Shown here: positions 7,697 to 17,610 of the stretch, one piece after another
How the letters are laid out: the number at the start of each line of letters is the position of its first letter
Position numbering within the stretch: the first letter of the stretch is position 1
Notes under the pieces: model-generated
What the model saw: only the letters and a program-made list of their open reading frames with translations
What the model was told of the DNA's origin: nothing
Databases searched by the model: none
Assembly: GCA_903903635.1 (NCBI GenBank)
Contig: CAIUZK010000172.1
Span: 21,993 to 85,992, forward strand
From: an uncultured Bacteroidota bacterium
GTDB taxonomy: Bacteria > Bacteroidota > Bacteroidia > Chitinophagales > Chitinophagaceae
Reading direction: 5' to 3'
DNA length: 64,000 bases
Made by a program: the position numbers and the translations under genes

Positions 7697-10600
7697 ATGA
7701 AAAAAATGTACACTTCCCTCAGGTTTATCCTAGTACTTATCCTTGGCGCACAATTTAGCGCACAAGCCCAAACCACATTTTATAATACAGTTGGGGGCCC
7801 CTATCTCTACACAGTGCCTGCCGGCGTAACTGGTGTTACAGTTAACGTGAAAGGCGCTGCCGGAGGACAGAATTCCGATGAGATTACTTATTCGGATCGT
7901 GCAGGATACGGTGGTTGTGTACAGGCGTATATGGCGGTTACACCCGGGCAGGTACTAAATGTATATGTAGGAGGTTGTGGTGGAAACGGAACTGTCATCA
8001 CTGGTGGTACCGGTGGTTTTAATGGTGGTGGTAATGGAACCTATGGAAGCGCTTCTTTGTCCGGTGGTGGTGGAGGCGGTGCTTCTGATATCAGGATTGC
8101 TCCGTACACCATTGGTGATCGGGTTGTAGTAGGTGGCGGTGGCGGTGGCGCTGGCGCTAACTGTGGATCAGATTATGACCGTGGCGGCGATGGAGGTTCT
8201 CTTATTGTTGGCGGCGGCGGTGAAAATGGAGTTGGTTGCAGCCCAGCAACAGGTGGCGGCGGTGGCCTTTATAACTCATTCCCTTCAGTTGGAGGTATTT
8301 GTCCTGCCTGTCCCGGATCTGCTGGTCAGGCTGGTGATATTTCAATTGGTGGTACCGGTGGTAATTCATCTGCAGGTGGCGGCGGCGGCGGCGGTATGGG
8401 TGCCGGTGCAGGCGGTCAGTGGACAGGCGGCGGTGGCGGTTCTGATTATTATGGCGCTACCGGTGTAACAATGATATCAGAGACTCGTGGCTGCAATACT
8501 GCATGTGGCAGTGTTTCTATTACTGTATCTTGCGTTGCCGGCACTATTACAGGATCCAATACTGTTTGTGTTGGCGCTACTACTCCTTTAACAGACGGTG
8601 TTGGTACAGGAACATGGACAAGCAGTGATATTACCAAGGCAATGATTGGCTCATCAACCGGTATTGTTACGGGTGTTTCCGCAGGTACAGTTACCATGAC
8701 TTATACTTTAAGCGTGTATTGTCATACTACCTTTGCTATGACTGTAAATGCAATACCAGCTACAATTGTTGGTACAACAGCTATTTGTGTAAATGATTCT
8801 TCGACTTTTACCAATTCAACTCCCGGTGGTACCTGGACCAGTAGCAACATTTTATTTGCAACTGTTGGCTCAAGTACTGGAAAGGTTATGGGTATTAGTG
8901 CAGGAGCTTGTGATATAACTTATTCACTTACCTCAACCGGATGCTTTACGATATTACCAATAACCATTAATCCGATACCTGCTCCGATAGTCGGTCAGGA
9001 TTCACTTTGTGTTGGTGGTGGTAGTGTAATGCTTACAGATGCAACATCAGGTCCGGGATGGTCGACTTCAAATCCGGCGGTTGCAAGTATTGTCAGCGCT
9101 GGTACTTCTGTTACCGTAACTGCAGGTATTGTCGGCACATCCACAATCAAGTATACATTCCCTGTCACAGGATGTTATAATGCAGTGGTTTTTACAGTTA
9201 ATCCATTACCTTCATTTATTACCGGGCCTGCTACAATTTGTACAGGTTCCACAGGAACAGAAACATCTTCACCCGCAGGTGGCACATGGACAATTTCGGG
9301 TGGGACCGGAACTGGTACAATTAATCCTGCAACCGGTGCAGTGACCGGGGTTACTGCCGGAACAGTTATTGTGACCTATACACTGCCTACAACTTGTTAT
9401 CTTACCAGAACAATCACAATTAATCAGACTCCACCACCAATTACAACACTGTCTACAGGTGAAGTTTGTATTGGCTCAACTATTTTGCTGAGTGATGCCA
9501 CAGGTGGTGGTGCCTGGGTAAGTGGTACAATAACTGTAGCAACTGTTGCAGGTGGTACAGTTACCGGTGTTGGTCTTGCGGGCGTTGGTGGAACTTCAGT
9601 TATTTCTTACACCATTGCAGGATGCTCAGTTACTTATACAGTAACTGTTCATCCATTGCCTGCAGTTATTACAGGGCCTTCAAACGTGTGCACAGGCGAT
9701 TGCAGTCAGGTATATACATCTGGTGGCGGTGCAGGCACCTGGAGTAGTTCAACCCTTACAACAGGTACTATCGATCCAGCTACTGGTGTTTTCTGTGCGT
9801 TGGCTCCTGGTACAACTGTAATTACTTATACTTTAACTGCTACCGGATGTACAAGATCGAAGACGGTAACTGTTGATGCAACCCCCACAATTTCGCCCAC
9901 CGCACCTCAGGTCTGCATGGGATCAGTTATAACACTTACAGGTACACCTGGAGGTGGCACGTGGGGCTCACTCAGTGCAAATGTATCAGTTGTAGCTACA
10001 ACCGGTACCGTGTCTGGTGTTGCTGTAGGTACAGCCGATGTTACTTATACTGCTCTGACAACATGTACAGTTAGTGTTACCGTAACTGTAAATTCTTTGC
10101 CTCCTGCTATAGTACAAACGGCAGGTACAAATCCGCTTTGCCAGGGTTTAACCGCTACCTTAACCTGTCCGGGCGCTCCGGCAGGAACATGGTGGAGCAC
10201 GCTGTCGGCTGCAGCCGCTGTCGGATCATCTACCGGAATTGTAACGGGCATGGCCGGAGGTATTGCCACTATTGATTATATTGTTACAAGTACCGGATGT
10301 TTCTCCACCTTCGTCATGCAGGTTACAGATACTCCATCTGCAATTACTCCTACAGCGATGTGTTTGGGTGTGGCTCCGGTACTTGTTAGTTCTGGTGGAG
10401 GAGCAGGAACCTGGTCTCCTCCGGTTCCTGCAGGAATTGTAACTGTTACTGCTGGTGGCGGAGCTACAGCAAATGTTGCTGCTATAAGTGCAGGAACTGC
10501 AACTATTTGTTATGTTTTTACTGCTTCACCGGGAACATGTAAAACATGTACTCCGTTTACCGTATTCCCCTCTGTCGGGCCAATTGTTCCTGCAAATCCT

Positions 10601-12931
10601 TCGGTATGTACAGGGAAGACGATTACATTAACTGATCCGACGACTCCGGGTGGTACCTGGTCGACGGCATCAGGCGCAATTACGATAGGCACTGCAACAG
10701 GCGTTGTAAATGGAGTTACTACTGTTGGTAGTCCTGCTGTGGTTACATATTCACTTGGAGGTTGTTCAACAACGGTGTCTGTTACCGTGAATCAAACACC
10801 TCCAGCCATAACCGGAACATTAAGCATTTGTCTTGGTGGAAATACTGTGCTTAATGATGCAGGTGTTCCAACAGGTTCAGGTACCTGGACAAACGGAGCA
10901 AATACTACTATTGTTCCTGCTGGCGCCAATGTAACCGTAACAGGTACTGCCGCCGGAACTTCTATTATTACCTATACCATGCCTAATACCTGTTCTGTTA
11001 CTGCTACTGTAACAGTTAACAGCACGCTTCCTGCAATAGGAGGTCCGGCTCAGGTATGTATGGGCTCTACTATTACAGAAACGATAGCATCTGCCGCGGG
11101 CACATGGTCGGCAGCTCCTGGAGGTATTGTGAATGTGGTTGCGGGTCCTGGTACAAGTACGGTCGTAACTCCTGTTTCAACCGGAACTGTAACCATTACG
11201 TTTGCAAGCCCTTCGGGTTGCAACCAGACAAGAGTAATAACTGTAAATGCACTTCCATCATCAATTATAGTACCATTAGGCAGTACTAATATCTGCCCCG
11301 GTGGTTTTGTAGACCTCACAGCAAGTACCGGTACAGGCTATACCTACCAATGGCTGAATCCGGGCGCAATAGCAGGTGCTATTGCTTCAACTTATATGGC
11401 AACCACAGCAGGTACTTATTCTGTAACCGTTTCCAACGGGCTATGTAGTCTGACCTCTGCAGGAATAACAGTTTCTGTGAATCCTGCGACAGCTACTATT
11501 GCTGCTTCAGGGCCGACAACTACCTGTGCAAGTTCCGGACTGGTTCTGACTGCCTTTACTGCTGCAGGATATAGTTATCAGTGGCAGGTTGGCGGAGCGC
11601 CAATTGCCGGCGCTGTTACCAACACAATTACCCCAACCTCATCCGGAAACTATACTGTTGTTGAGACAAATACATTTGGTTGTTCTGCAACTTCTGCTGT
11701 AACTGTTATCACTTTATTGCCTTCGCCTGCAGGTGTTGTTACTCTGTCTGGTTCGCTCAACTTCTGTGCGGGTGGCAGTTTAACCTTAACTGCTGATGCG
11801 GGTATTGGCTATACCTATCAGTGGTACAGAGGTTCTATTGCTACACCAATTGCCGGAGCAACAAATATTAGTTATACCGCCACAATATCAGGCACTTATT
11901 TCGTAATTGATGCCAGCAGCGGATGCAGTACTCAATCACCTAATCAGGTAGTAGTAGTCAGTCCACTGCCATATGCCGCAATCACCGCGGCAACTTCACC
12001 GGTATTCTGTACAGGTGGAAGTGTAAGTCTCGGCGCACCTGCATCTGCTACCAACCAGTTCCAGTGGTATAAAAACGGTGTATTAATACCTGGCGCTACA
12101 ACTGCGGTTTATGTTGCCGGCACTACCGGAAATTATACCGTACAGATCGATTCTCCTGCTTCTGGTTGCATAGCGACTTCACCGGCTGAGGTAGTGACTG
12201 TTGTATCTACACCTACCATCGTTCCTATGACGCCAGCCAACTTCTGTTGGGGTAGCAGCGCAGGCCTTGCCTGTGTGATAGTGAGTGGTGCAGGTACAGT
12301 AGGTTATCAATGGTTTGTTGGCGGTGTAAATATTGCCGGGGCTACAAACAGTACTTATAATGCTACTTCCTCCGGAACATATGGTGTGACAGTGAGCGTA
12401 GGTGGCGGTATTTGTGCCACTACCAGCGCTACAATAACGGTGCATGAAAACCCGCTTCCCAACCCGATTGTAAGTTATTCAACAACAACTTATATTGTTT
12501 CAACACAGACTTACTATACAAATTATGTGTGGTATTATAATGGTACAATTGTACCGGGTGCGACTTCATCGAGTATGGCTGCCATCGGTAATGGTACCTA
12601 TACAGTGAAAGTTACAGATACAAATGGTTGCCAGTCAGTATCGGCGGGATATATAGTATCCGGATGGGTGCCGCATAATCTGGGTGTAAATAACATGAGT
12701 ACCGCTGATATCAAGATATATCCTAACCCTGCCCAGGACATGCTTCATATTGAGTCGCCGGTAACAGTTCGTGCCGAAATATGCGGTATAGATGGCAGAA
12801 CGCTTATCGTGCAGCAATCTGCAACCAATGTTGATATCAGTAAGCTGGCAAATGGTATTTATACCATTAAACTGTATGACAACAATGGTCAGATGGTGAA
12901 AGCTGATAAGCTGGTAAAGGAAGGTAATTAA
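7697..12931 (+). CDS. giant glycine-rich, Ig-like repeat T9SS adhesin
   Basis: A 1744-residue exported protein. The signal peptide ends at AQAQ (about residue 25). Residues ~30-260 form a glycine-rich domain of the ALK/LTK-like type (YTVPAGVTGVTVNVKGAAGG, then GGGGGG-rich strands and GGGGGSDYYG). Residues ~270-1230 are at least ten tandem bacterial Ig-like (Big_2-type) repeats of ~80 residues with the pattern ICxG, GTWSS, TGxVTGVxAGT, ITYT. Residues ~1230-1640 are longer Ig repeats with YQWxxxGxxIxGA. The C-terminus (IYPNPAQDMLHI through KLVKEGN) is a T9SS type A sorting signal. It is probably a surface adhesin or sheath protein. The in-frame TTG two codons upstream is not preferred over the ATG at 7697. 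Confidence 0.9.
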   Translation: MKKMYTSLRFILVLILGAQFSAQAQTTFYNTVGGPYLYTVPAGVTGVTVNVKGAAGGQNSDEITYSDRAGYGGCVQAYMAVTPGQVLNVYVGGCGGNGTVITGGTGGFNGGGNGTYGSASLSGGGGGGASDIRIAPYTIGDRVVVGGGGGGAGANCGSDYDRGGDGGSLIVGGGGENGVGCSPATGGGGGLYNSFPSVGGICPACPGSAGQAGDISIGGTGGNSSAGGGGGGGMGAGAGGQWTGGGGGSDYYGATGVTMISETRGCNTACGSVSITVSCVAGTITGSNTVCVGATTPLTDGVGTGTWTSSDITKAMIGSSTGIVTGVSAGTVTMTYTLSVYCHTTFAMTVNAIPATIVGTTAICVNDSSTFTNSTPGGTWTSSNILFATVGSSTGKVMGISAGACDITYSLTSTGCFTILPITINPIPAPIVGQDSLCVGGGSVMLTDATSGPGWSTSNPAVASIVSAGTSVTVTAGIVGTSTIKYTFPVTGCYNAVVFTVNPLPSFITGPATICTGSTGTETSSPAGGTWTISGGTGTGTINPATGAVTGVTAGTVIVTYTLPTTCYLTRTITINQTPPPITTLSTGEVCIGSTILLSDATGGGAWVSGTITVATVAGGTVTGVGLAGVGGTSVISYTIAGCSVTYTVTVHPLPAVITGPSNVCTGDCSQVYTSGGGAGTWSSSTLTTGTIDPATGVFCALAPGTTVITYTLTATGCTRSKTVTVDATPTISPTAPQVCMGSVITLTGTPGGGTWGSLSANVSVVATTGTVSGVAVGTADVTYTALTTCTVSVTVTVNSLPPAIVQTAGTNPLCQGLTATLTCPGAPAGTWWSTLSAAAAVGSSTGIVTGMAGGIATIDYIVTSTGCFSTFVMQVTDTPSAITPTAMCLGVAPVLVSSGGGAGTWSPPVPAGIVTVTAGGGATANVAAISAGTATICYVFTASPGTCKTCTPFTVFPSVGPIVPANPSVCTGKTITLTDPTTPGGTWSTASGAITIGTATGVVNGVTTVGSPAVVTYSLGGCSTTVSVTVNQTPPAITGTLSICLGGNTVLNDAGVPTGSGTWTNGANTTIVPAGANVTVTGTAAGTSIITYTMPNTCSVTATVTVNSTLPAIGGPAQVCMGSTITETIASAAGTWSAAPGGIVNVVAGPGTSTVVTPVSTGTVTITFASPSGCNQTRVITVNALPSSIIVPLGSTNICPGGFVDLTASTGTGYTYQWLNPGAIAGAIASTYMATTAGTYSVTVSNGLCSLTSAGITVSVNPATATIAASGPTTTCASSGLVLTAFTAAGYSYQWQVGGAPIAGAVTNTITPTSSGNYTVVETNTFGCSATSAVTVITLLPSPAGVVTLSGSLNFCAGGSLTLTADAGIGYTYQWYRGSIATPIAGATNISYTATISGTYFVIDASSGCSTQSPNQVVVVSPLPYAAITAATSPVFCTGGSVSLGAPASATNQFQWYKNGVLIPGATTAVYVAGTTGNYTVQIDSPASGCIATSPAEVVTVVSTPTIVPMTPANFCWGSSAGLACVIVSGAGTVGYQWFVGGVNIAGATNSTYNATSSGTYGVTVSVGGGICATTSATITVHENPLPNPIVSYSTTTYIVSTQTYYTNYVWYYNGTIVPGATSSSMAAIGNGTYTVKVTDTNGCQSVSAGYIVSGWVPHNLGVNNMSTADIKIYPNPAQDMLHIESPVTVRAEICGIDGRTLIVQQSATNVDISKLANGIYTIKLYDNNGQMVKADKLVKEGN

Positions 12932-12976
12932 TGTTGAGAGAAGCAATGAAAATTGCTACCGATAATTTGGTTTTTA

Positions 12977-13011
12977 AAATAGCTCTGGTACTTTCAGGGC
13001 TATTTTTTTGC
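12977..13011 (+). terminator. terminator after the giant adhesin
   Basis: Stem AAATAGCTCTG/CAGGGCTATTT with one wobble, followed by T5G. Confidence 0.8.
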
Positions 13012-13062
13012 CCTCCAAGGTAGTTGACTAATGTTGGCGATTATAATATCAGAAGCAGGTTC

Positions 13063-13102
13063 AAAGCAAAAGAACCACTGGTGAGGGTGGTTCTTTTGCT
13101 TT
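13063..13102. terminator. long perfect hairpin between convergent genes
   Basis: A 16-bp perfect stem AAAGCAAAAGAACCAC/GTGGTTCTTTTGCTTT with an 8-base loop, 35 bases beyond the pdxA stop codon. It likely terminates pdxA on the minus strand. There is no long T tract on either side, so factor-assisted or decay-protecting functions are also possible. Confidence 0.6.
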
Positions 13103-13136
13103 AGGATATTTTATTAATGTTGAAACGTAAAGTATT

Positions 13137-14207
13137 TTATTCTTCCTCTTTCTCTTTCTCTATCCTGCCACGGCGTAGTGGGTTGGCAGTATTGGCGGCA
13201 TATTCTTTGCGCTGGTTAATCAGGTCAAGGGCCTGGTAAACGGCTTCACGGAATGATGAGGGATCTGCCAGGTTTTTGCCGGCGATATCGAATGCCGTAC
13301 CGTGATCGGGAGATGTGCGGACAATAGGTAAACCTGCAGTGTAGTTTACGCCATCGCCCTGGGCAAGGGTTTTGAAGGCAACAAGACCCTGATCGTGATA
13401 CATTGCCAATACTGCATCGAACTCGGTATAGGTGCCACGGGCAAAAAAGGAGTCGGCGCTATAAGGGCCAAATACCAGATTACCGTTTTGTTTCTGCTGG
13501 TCGATAACCGGTTTAATTACTGTTTGTTCTTCGTTGCCAATCTGACCTTCATCGCCTGCATGGGGGTTAAGGCCCAATACAGCAATCTTCGGCTTGTCGA
13601 TACCAAAGTCTTTGATCAGGCTATCGCGAAGAATACCTAATTTGGATTGCAGTAATTCCTTAGTTATTGCAGCGGCTACTTTTGAAATCGGAATATGTTC
13701 GGTGGCAAGGGCAACACGCAATCCGCCGCTGTACAAAATCATCACCACATCTTTAGCGCCAAATTTTTCTTTAAAGAAAGGTGTATGTCCTGTATATGGG
13801 AAATCAGGTACATTGGAATTGCTTTTATGAATAGGTGCAGTAACAATAGCATCGAGCTGGCCATCTTTAAGGCATTGCGTGGCAACCATCAGCGACCGGA
13901 TAGCATACTTGCCTGCAGCATCGGTAAGGATACCCGGCTGCAAAGGAACTTCTTCGTCCCAGCAGTTGAATATATTTACCTGTTTAGGATTGAGCTTGGT
14001 AAGGTCTTTTGTGCTTGTAAAATTGAAGGTATGCTCGGTAACAATGCGACGGTAATAATTGATCACTTTATTGGATGCAAATATTACGGGCGTACACAAT
14101 TCCAGCATCCTGTTATCAGAAAAGGTTTTGATGATTACTTCCGTACCAATACCGTTCAGATCGCCGGTTGTGATCCCGATCACGGGTTTTTCGTTATTTG
14201 GTTGCAT
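13137..14207 (-). CDS. pdxA: 4-hydroxythreonine-4-phosphate dehydrogenase
   Basis: NAD-dependent enzyme of the DXP-dependent pyridoxal phosphate pathway that oxidises and decarboxylates 4-phosphohydroxy-threonine. Its 356 residues include the GITTGDLNGIGTEV N-terminus, TAPIHK with the metal/substrate His, GLNPHAGDEGQIGNEE, YHDQGL and the C-terminal RTSPDHGTAFDIAGK. These cover the metal-binding histidines and phosphate site. The C-terminal tail (RRGRIEKEKEEE) is longer and more charged than usual. The aminopeptidase gene lies 70 bases upstream on the same strand and the two may be co-transcribed. Confidence 0.95.
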   Translation of the reverse strand: MQPNNEKPVIGITTGDLNGIGTEVIIKTFSDNRMLELCTPVIFASNKVINYYRRIVTEHTFNFTSTKDLTKLNPKQVNIFNCWDEEVPLQPGILTDAAGKYAIRSLMVATQCLKDGQLDAIVTAPIHKSNSNVPDFPYTGHTPFFKEKFGAKDVVMILYSGGLRVALATEHIPISKVAAAITKELLQSKLGILRDSLIKDFGIDKPKIAVLGLNPHAGDEGQIGNEEQTVIKPVIDQQKQNGNLVFGPYSADSFFARGTYTEFDAVLAMYHDQGLVAFKTLAQGDGVNYTAGLPIVRTSPDHGTAFDIAGKNLADPSSFREAVYQALDLINQRKEYAANTANPLRRGRIEKEKEEE

Positions 14208-14277
14208 GTTTATTTAAGTCAAAATTTAAAACTGATTCAAAAACTTCACTGTGCAATATACGAGCAATAAAATTATG

Positions 14278-15714
14278 CTATGCCTTGTTGTAATGGATCA
14301 GATAATCGAGGAGCATGCGCATGCCATAAGCTGTGCCTCCCACGGGTAGATATCCTTTTTTGGAAGTAGCAAATGATACGCCTGCAATGTCGAAATGCAT
14401 CCATGGATAATCGGTGAAATGTTCCAGGAATTTACCGGCAGTGATAGCGCCTCCGGATGGCCCGCCTACATTTTTAAGATCGGCAATATCCGACTTGATC
14501 TGGTCGCCATATTCATCCCACAAAGGATATTCAACCAGGCGCTCGTACTGGCTGAAGCCACTATCTCTGAATGCCTGCCTGGTTGGCTCATCGGCAGTGC
14601 CCATGCAAACAATGCCGTACTCGCCGACAGCTACAGATGCCGCGCCTGTGAGGGTGGCAAAATCGCAAACCAGTCCGGGCTTATAGCGTTTGGCCCAGTG
14701 CAATGCATCGGCCAGCAGCATGCGGCCTTCGGCATCGGTATTGAGCACTTCTACGGTGGTGCCACTGTACATGGTGATCACATCGCCGGGTACAGTGGCA
14801 TTTTCTCCCGGCCTGTTGTCGGTGGCGGGTACCAATGCTATAATGTGAAGAGGTAATTGCATTTTGGCAATAGCATACATGGCGCAGCTCACCAGTGCGG
14901 CCCCGCCCATGTCGCTCTTCATGCGGTCCATGGAGTTTGGGGTAGGCTTCAGGGAAAGTCCGCCGGTATCGTATACCACACCCTTGCCAATCAATACTAT
15001 TGGTTTCTTGTTGATAGCTTTCTTGGGTGTGTATTCCATAATGGTGAATGTGGGTGGCTGCTGGCTGCCCATATTTACAGAAAGGATACCGCCCATTTTT
15101 TCTTTGATAAGACGCGCCTTATTGAGAATAGTAACTTTAAAACCGGATTCTTTGCCCAGAGTCGCTATCTCCTTTGATAACTGCTCGGCAGATAAATAAT
15201 TGAGCGGTTCATTTACCAGCGTACGCGCACGATAAACAGCATCAATGGTTATAGCCAACTGGCTTACTTCCTTGAGTGTAGCAGAGGTTTTAGTGAAATA
15301 AACGGTATGGAGTGTATGCGTTATTTTTTTGGAATTGGTGCGGTATTTAAGGAACTGGTAATTGGAAAGAGCCAAACCTTCGGCAAGCAGCAGGGCAGCC
15401 TGCGGCATGGCAGATATATTGTGCAATGTTACTTCTGTTAATTTGTACTTATTGCAAACAGCCTGTAGTTCAGCGCCGGATTTTCTGCAGGTTTCACGTG
15501 TTTGAGACTCTGTTTTTTTGGACTTGAGCAGGTATATAAACAGGAAATAGCTGAAACGGTTGATGGTAACAAATGTCTGTTCATCGTTAAAGCAGGTTTT
15601 TACAAAGGAAGTTTCTTGTTCAGTAATGCCCGGAACCAGAGCTAGTTTGGCAATGTCGTCTATTATGTATGCCTGATGTTTGGTAGCTGGTTTTTGAAGT
15701 ATTTTGAATTCCAT
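14278..15714 (-). CDS. M17 leucyl aminopeptidase
   Basis: Cytosolic di-zinc aminopeptidase of 478 residues that trims N-terminal residues from peptides. The N-terminal ~160 residues form the variable macro-like domain. The catalytic domain has KGVVYDTGGLSLKP (metal Lys/Asp), SDMGGAA, and the signature NTDAEGRMLLADAL with metal ligands Asp and Glu and catalytic Arg. GGPSGGAITAGKFLEHF and WMHFDIAG close the fold. A -7 element TACCTTTG lies upstream on the minus strand (15737-15744). It is probably followed in the same transcript by pdxA. Confidence 0.95.
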   Translation of the reverse strand: MEFKILQKPATKHQAYIIDDIAKLALVPGITEQETSFVKTCFNDEQTFVTINRFSYFLFIYLLKSKKTESQTRETCRKSGAELQAVCNKYKLTEVTLHNISAMPQAALLLAEGLALSNYQFLKYRTNSKKITHTLHTVYFTKTSATLKEVSQLAITIDAVYRARTLVNEPLNYLSAEQLSKEIATLGKESGFKVTILNKARLIKEKMGGILSVNMGSQQPPTFTIMEYTPKKAINKKPIVLIGKGVVYDTGGLSLKPTPNSMDRMKSDMGGAALVSCAMYAIAKMQLPLHIIALVPATDNRPGENATVPGDVITMYSGTTVEVLNTDAEGRMLLADALHWAKRYKPGLVCDFATLTGAASVAVGEYGIVCMGTADEPTRQAFRDSGFSQYERLVEYPLWDEYGDQIKSDIADLKNVGGPSGGAITAGKFLEHFTDYPWMHFDIAGVSFATSKKGYLPVGGTAYGMRMLLDYLIHYNKA

Positions 15715-15736
15715 GAGGTATTTTTAAAATAATGTG

Positions 15737-15744
15737 CAAAGGTA
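15737..15744 (-). promoter_or_regulatory. -7 element of the aminopeptidase promoter
   Basis: Read on the minus strand, TACCTTTG matches TAnnTTTG perfectly, 22 bases before the start codon. Confidence 0.55.
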
Positions 15745-15857
15745 ATCTAATTCTATCCAAAATTCAGGATGAGTTCTGCCTGCCGGGCTATTGGTTTCAG
15801 GGTTGTTGTTTTGATGCGGAGGGGTATAAAAACTGACAGCCCAACCACCGAAAGATT

Positions 15858-15865
15858 TACCTTTG
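15858..15865 (+). promoter_or_regulatory. -7 element that decides the rsmA start
   Basis: TACCTTTG lies six bases before the ATG at 15871. It falls inside the longer open frame, which argues that translation starts at 15871 and not at 15769. Confidence 0.55.
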
Positions 15866-15870
15866 CAGCC

Positions 15871-16671
15871 ATGGAGCAAAGGCATAACAGGATTTCCTCA
15901 GACCTACATCTTAAAAAAAGCCTTGGGCAACATTTTCTGCATGATGACAATATGTGCAGGAAAATTGTTGAGCATGTAACCCATACCCCTGGTATGCGTA
16001 TGCTTGAAGTAGGGCCGGGTGGTGGCGCGCTTACCCGATATCTGCTGGAATGGCAGGATGCCTTGTATAAGGCCATTGAAATTGATGAAGAAAAGGTCGT
16101 TTACCTGAATAAGACGTATCCTGCTATTAAGGGAAGGATCATAATGCAGGACATACTTAAGGCAGATATGCCTTTTGATGAACCTTTTAGCGTGATCGGT
16201 AATTTTCCGTATAACATATCTTCACCTATCTTGTTTAAAGTACTGGAATGGGAGGCTGAGGTCGTGGAGGTAATCGGGATGTTTCAGAAGGAAGTGGCGC
16301 AGCGTATTGCATCGGGTCCTGGTTCTAAGTCGTATGGAATACTGAGTGTGCTGATGCAGGCGTTTTTTAAGGTAGATTACCTTTTTGACGTACATGAGCA
16401 ATGTTTTACCCCACCCCCCAAAGTAAAAAGCGGTGTGTTGCGATTTACCAATCTGCATAACCCATTTGCCATAAATGACAAAAGGCGCTTTATAATACTG
16501 GTAAAGGCGGCATTTAACCAACGGCGCAAGACATTGCGCAATGCGCTGAAAAGCACCGTTCCGACATCAATGCTGGCCGACCCGATAATGGATAAAAGGG
16601 CGGAACAACTGGGTGTAGCCGATTTTGTGGGCCTGTATCAGCAGATGATGGCCGGTGGTTCAAGTCAGTAA
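15871..16671 (+). CDS. rsmA: 16S rRNA (adenine1518/1519-N6) dimethyltransferase
   Basis: KsgA/RsmA methylates two adjacent adenines in the 3' helix of 16S rRNA during late 30S assembly. The 266-residue protein has the expected KKSLGQHFLHD N-terminus, the SAM motif LEVGPGGGALT and the catalytic NFPYNIS, then TPPPKVKSG and FNQRRKTLRNAL in the C-terminal domain. The open frame runs back to 15769. The extra 34 residues are unlike the family and contain the promoter element, so the ATG at 15871 was taken. Confidence 0.95.
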   Translation: MEQRHNRISSDLHLKKSLGQHFLHDDNMCRKIVEHVTHTPGMRMLEVGPGGGALTRYLLEWQDALYKAIEIDEEKVVYLNKTYPAIKGRIIMQDILKADMPFDEPFSVIGNFPYNISSPILFKVLEWEAEVVEVIGMFQKEVAQRIASGPGSKSYGILSVLMQAFFKVDYLFDVHEQCFTPPPKVKSGVLRFTNLHNPFAINDKRRFIILVKAAFNQRRKTLRNALKSTVPTSMLADPIMDKRAEQLGVADFVGLYQQMMAGGSSQ

Positions 16672-16688
16672 CCTCGAATGGACACTTA

Positions 16689-17564
16689 CTAATCTTCGTT
16701 GGATATTACTATCTCGGCACCATGGAATTTGCGGGTTTCCATATTGTACTGATCTCCCTTGGACATGATGTGCACAATAATATTCTCAACAGAAATCGGT
16801 TTGCCAAAGCCGATATCGGCAATGTTGTTGTACTCGATATTCTTGCCGTCGATAATTACCACACTGCCGCTGCCTATGGCTTCAAGTATAATGCCCTTTG
16901 ACACCACGATGCCGGTATCTTCGCCAAGACCCACACCTATTGCTCCCGGCTGGGCGGCAACTGCCTGTGCCAGGCGGTTGAAGCGGCCTCTTTTGTCGAA
17001 GTGGGTATCGATAATGACGTACCTGAGGAGGCCCAGACCAGTAGTGATTTTTACTTCACCCTTGAGGTGGGCAAGGCTGGCATTGCCTTCGTAGATCATA
17101 GTAGGACCAATGGCCATGGCACCAGCGCTGGTGCCTGCAACTACAAAGTTTTCATGCTTAAACCGGCTCTTCAGTATATCGAGAAACTCAGTACCTCCAA
17201 AAATGGAGGATAGCCGGAGCTGGTTGCCACCAGAAAGCATAATACAGTTGCAGGCTTTGAGCCTTTCAATGAATTCGGGGTTGGCCGCGTCTTCGCGGTT
17301 GCGGATGCGGAGGTGACCAATATTGTTGCAACCTAACTTATGGAAGCCATCGATGTAATTCTGCGCTACCTCATCAGGGATAGAAGAGGCTGTTGTGATG
17401 ACCTCGACATGAGGTTCAGCGCCATCTATCAGGCTGACAATATTTTTAAGGATACCTAATTCGAAAAAATTGAGGCGGTTTCTCTGCAAGATACCTTTTT
17501 CAAGGTCGGTTCCTTTGTCTTCTGCGCCACCTACTGCTACTAAATGCCCTTGAGGATATGCCAC
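16689..17564 (-). CDS. cphB: cyanophycinase (S51-like serine peptidase)
   Basis: Hydrolyses cyanophycin (multi-L-arginyl-poly-L-aspartate) to beta-Asp-Arg dipeptides. The 291 residues match the cyanophycinase family. The N-terminus is GHLVAVGGAEDKGTD, GGNQLRLSSIFGGTEF follows, the nucleophile Ser is in AGTSAGAMA, and DTHFDKRGRFNRL carries the conserved histidine and substrate pocket. No signal peptide is seen, so it acts in the cytoplasm. The start is GTG, the only in-frame start matching the family. It faces away from the cyanophycin synthetase gene 2.7 kb away, with a Fic gene and two repeats between them. Other S51-like peptidases are possible, but synthetase linkage strongly supports cyanophycinase. 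Confidence 0.9.
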   Translation of the reverse strand: MAYPQGHLVAVGGAEDKGTDLEKGILQRNRLNFFELGILKNIVSLIDGAEPHVEVITTASSIPDEVAQNYIDGFHKLGCNNIGHLRIRNREDAANPEFIERLKACNCIMLSGGNQLRLSSIFGGTEFLDILKSRFKHENFVVAGTSAGAMAIGPTMIYEGNASLAHLKGEVKITTGLGLLRYVIIDTHFDKRGRFNRLAQAVAAQPGAIGVGLGEDTGIVVSKGIILEAIGSGSVVIIDGKNIEYNNIADIGFGKPISVENIIVHIMSKGDQYNMETRKFHGAEIVISNED

Positions 17565-17602
17565 CAGGTAAATACGGTTAGTGAAAAAAGAAAATAAAGC
17601 GG

Positions 17603-17610
17603 CAAATTTA
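17603..17610 (-). promoter_or_regulatory. -7 element of the cyanophycinase promoter
   Basis: On the minus strand the sequence reads TAAATTTG, 39 bases before the GTG start. Confidence 0.5.

Noticed and set aside
8133..12445. Several long antisense and alternate-frame open stretches within the giant adhesin gene
   Set aside because: They are by-products of the repetitive Gly/Thr/Val-rich coding sequence.
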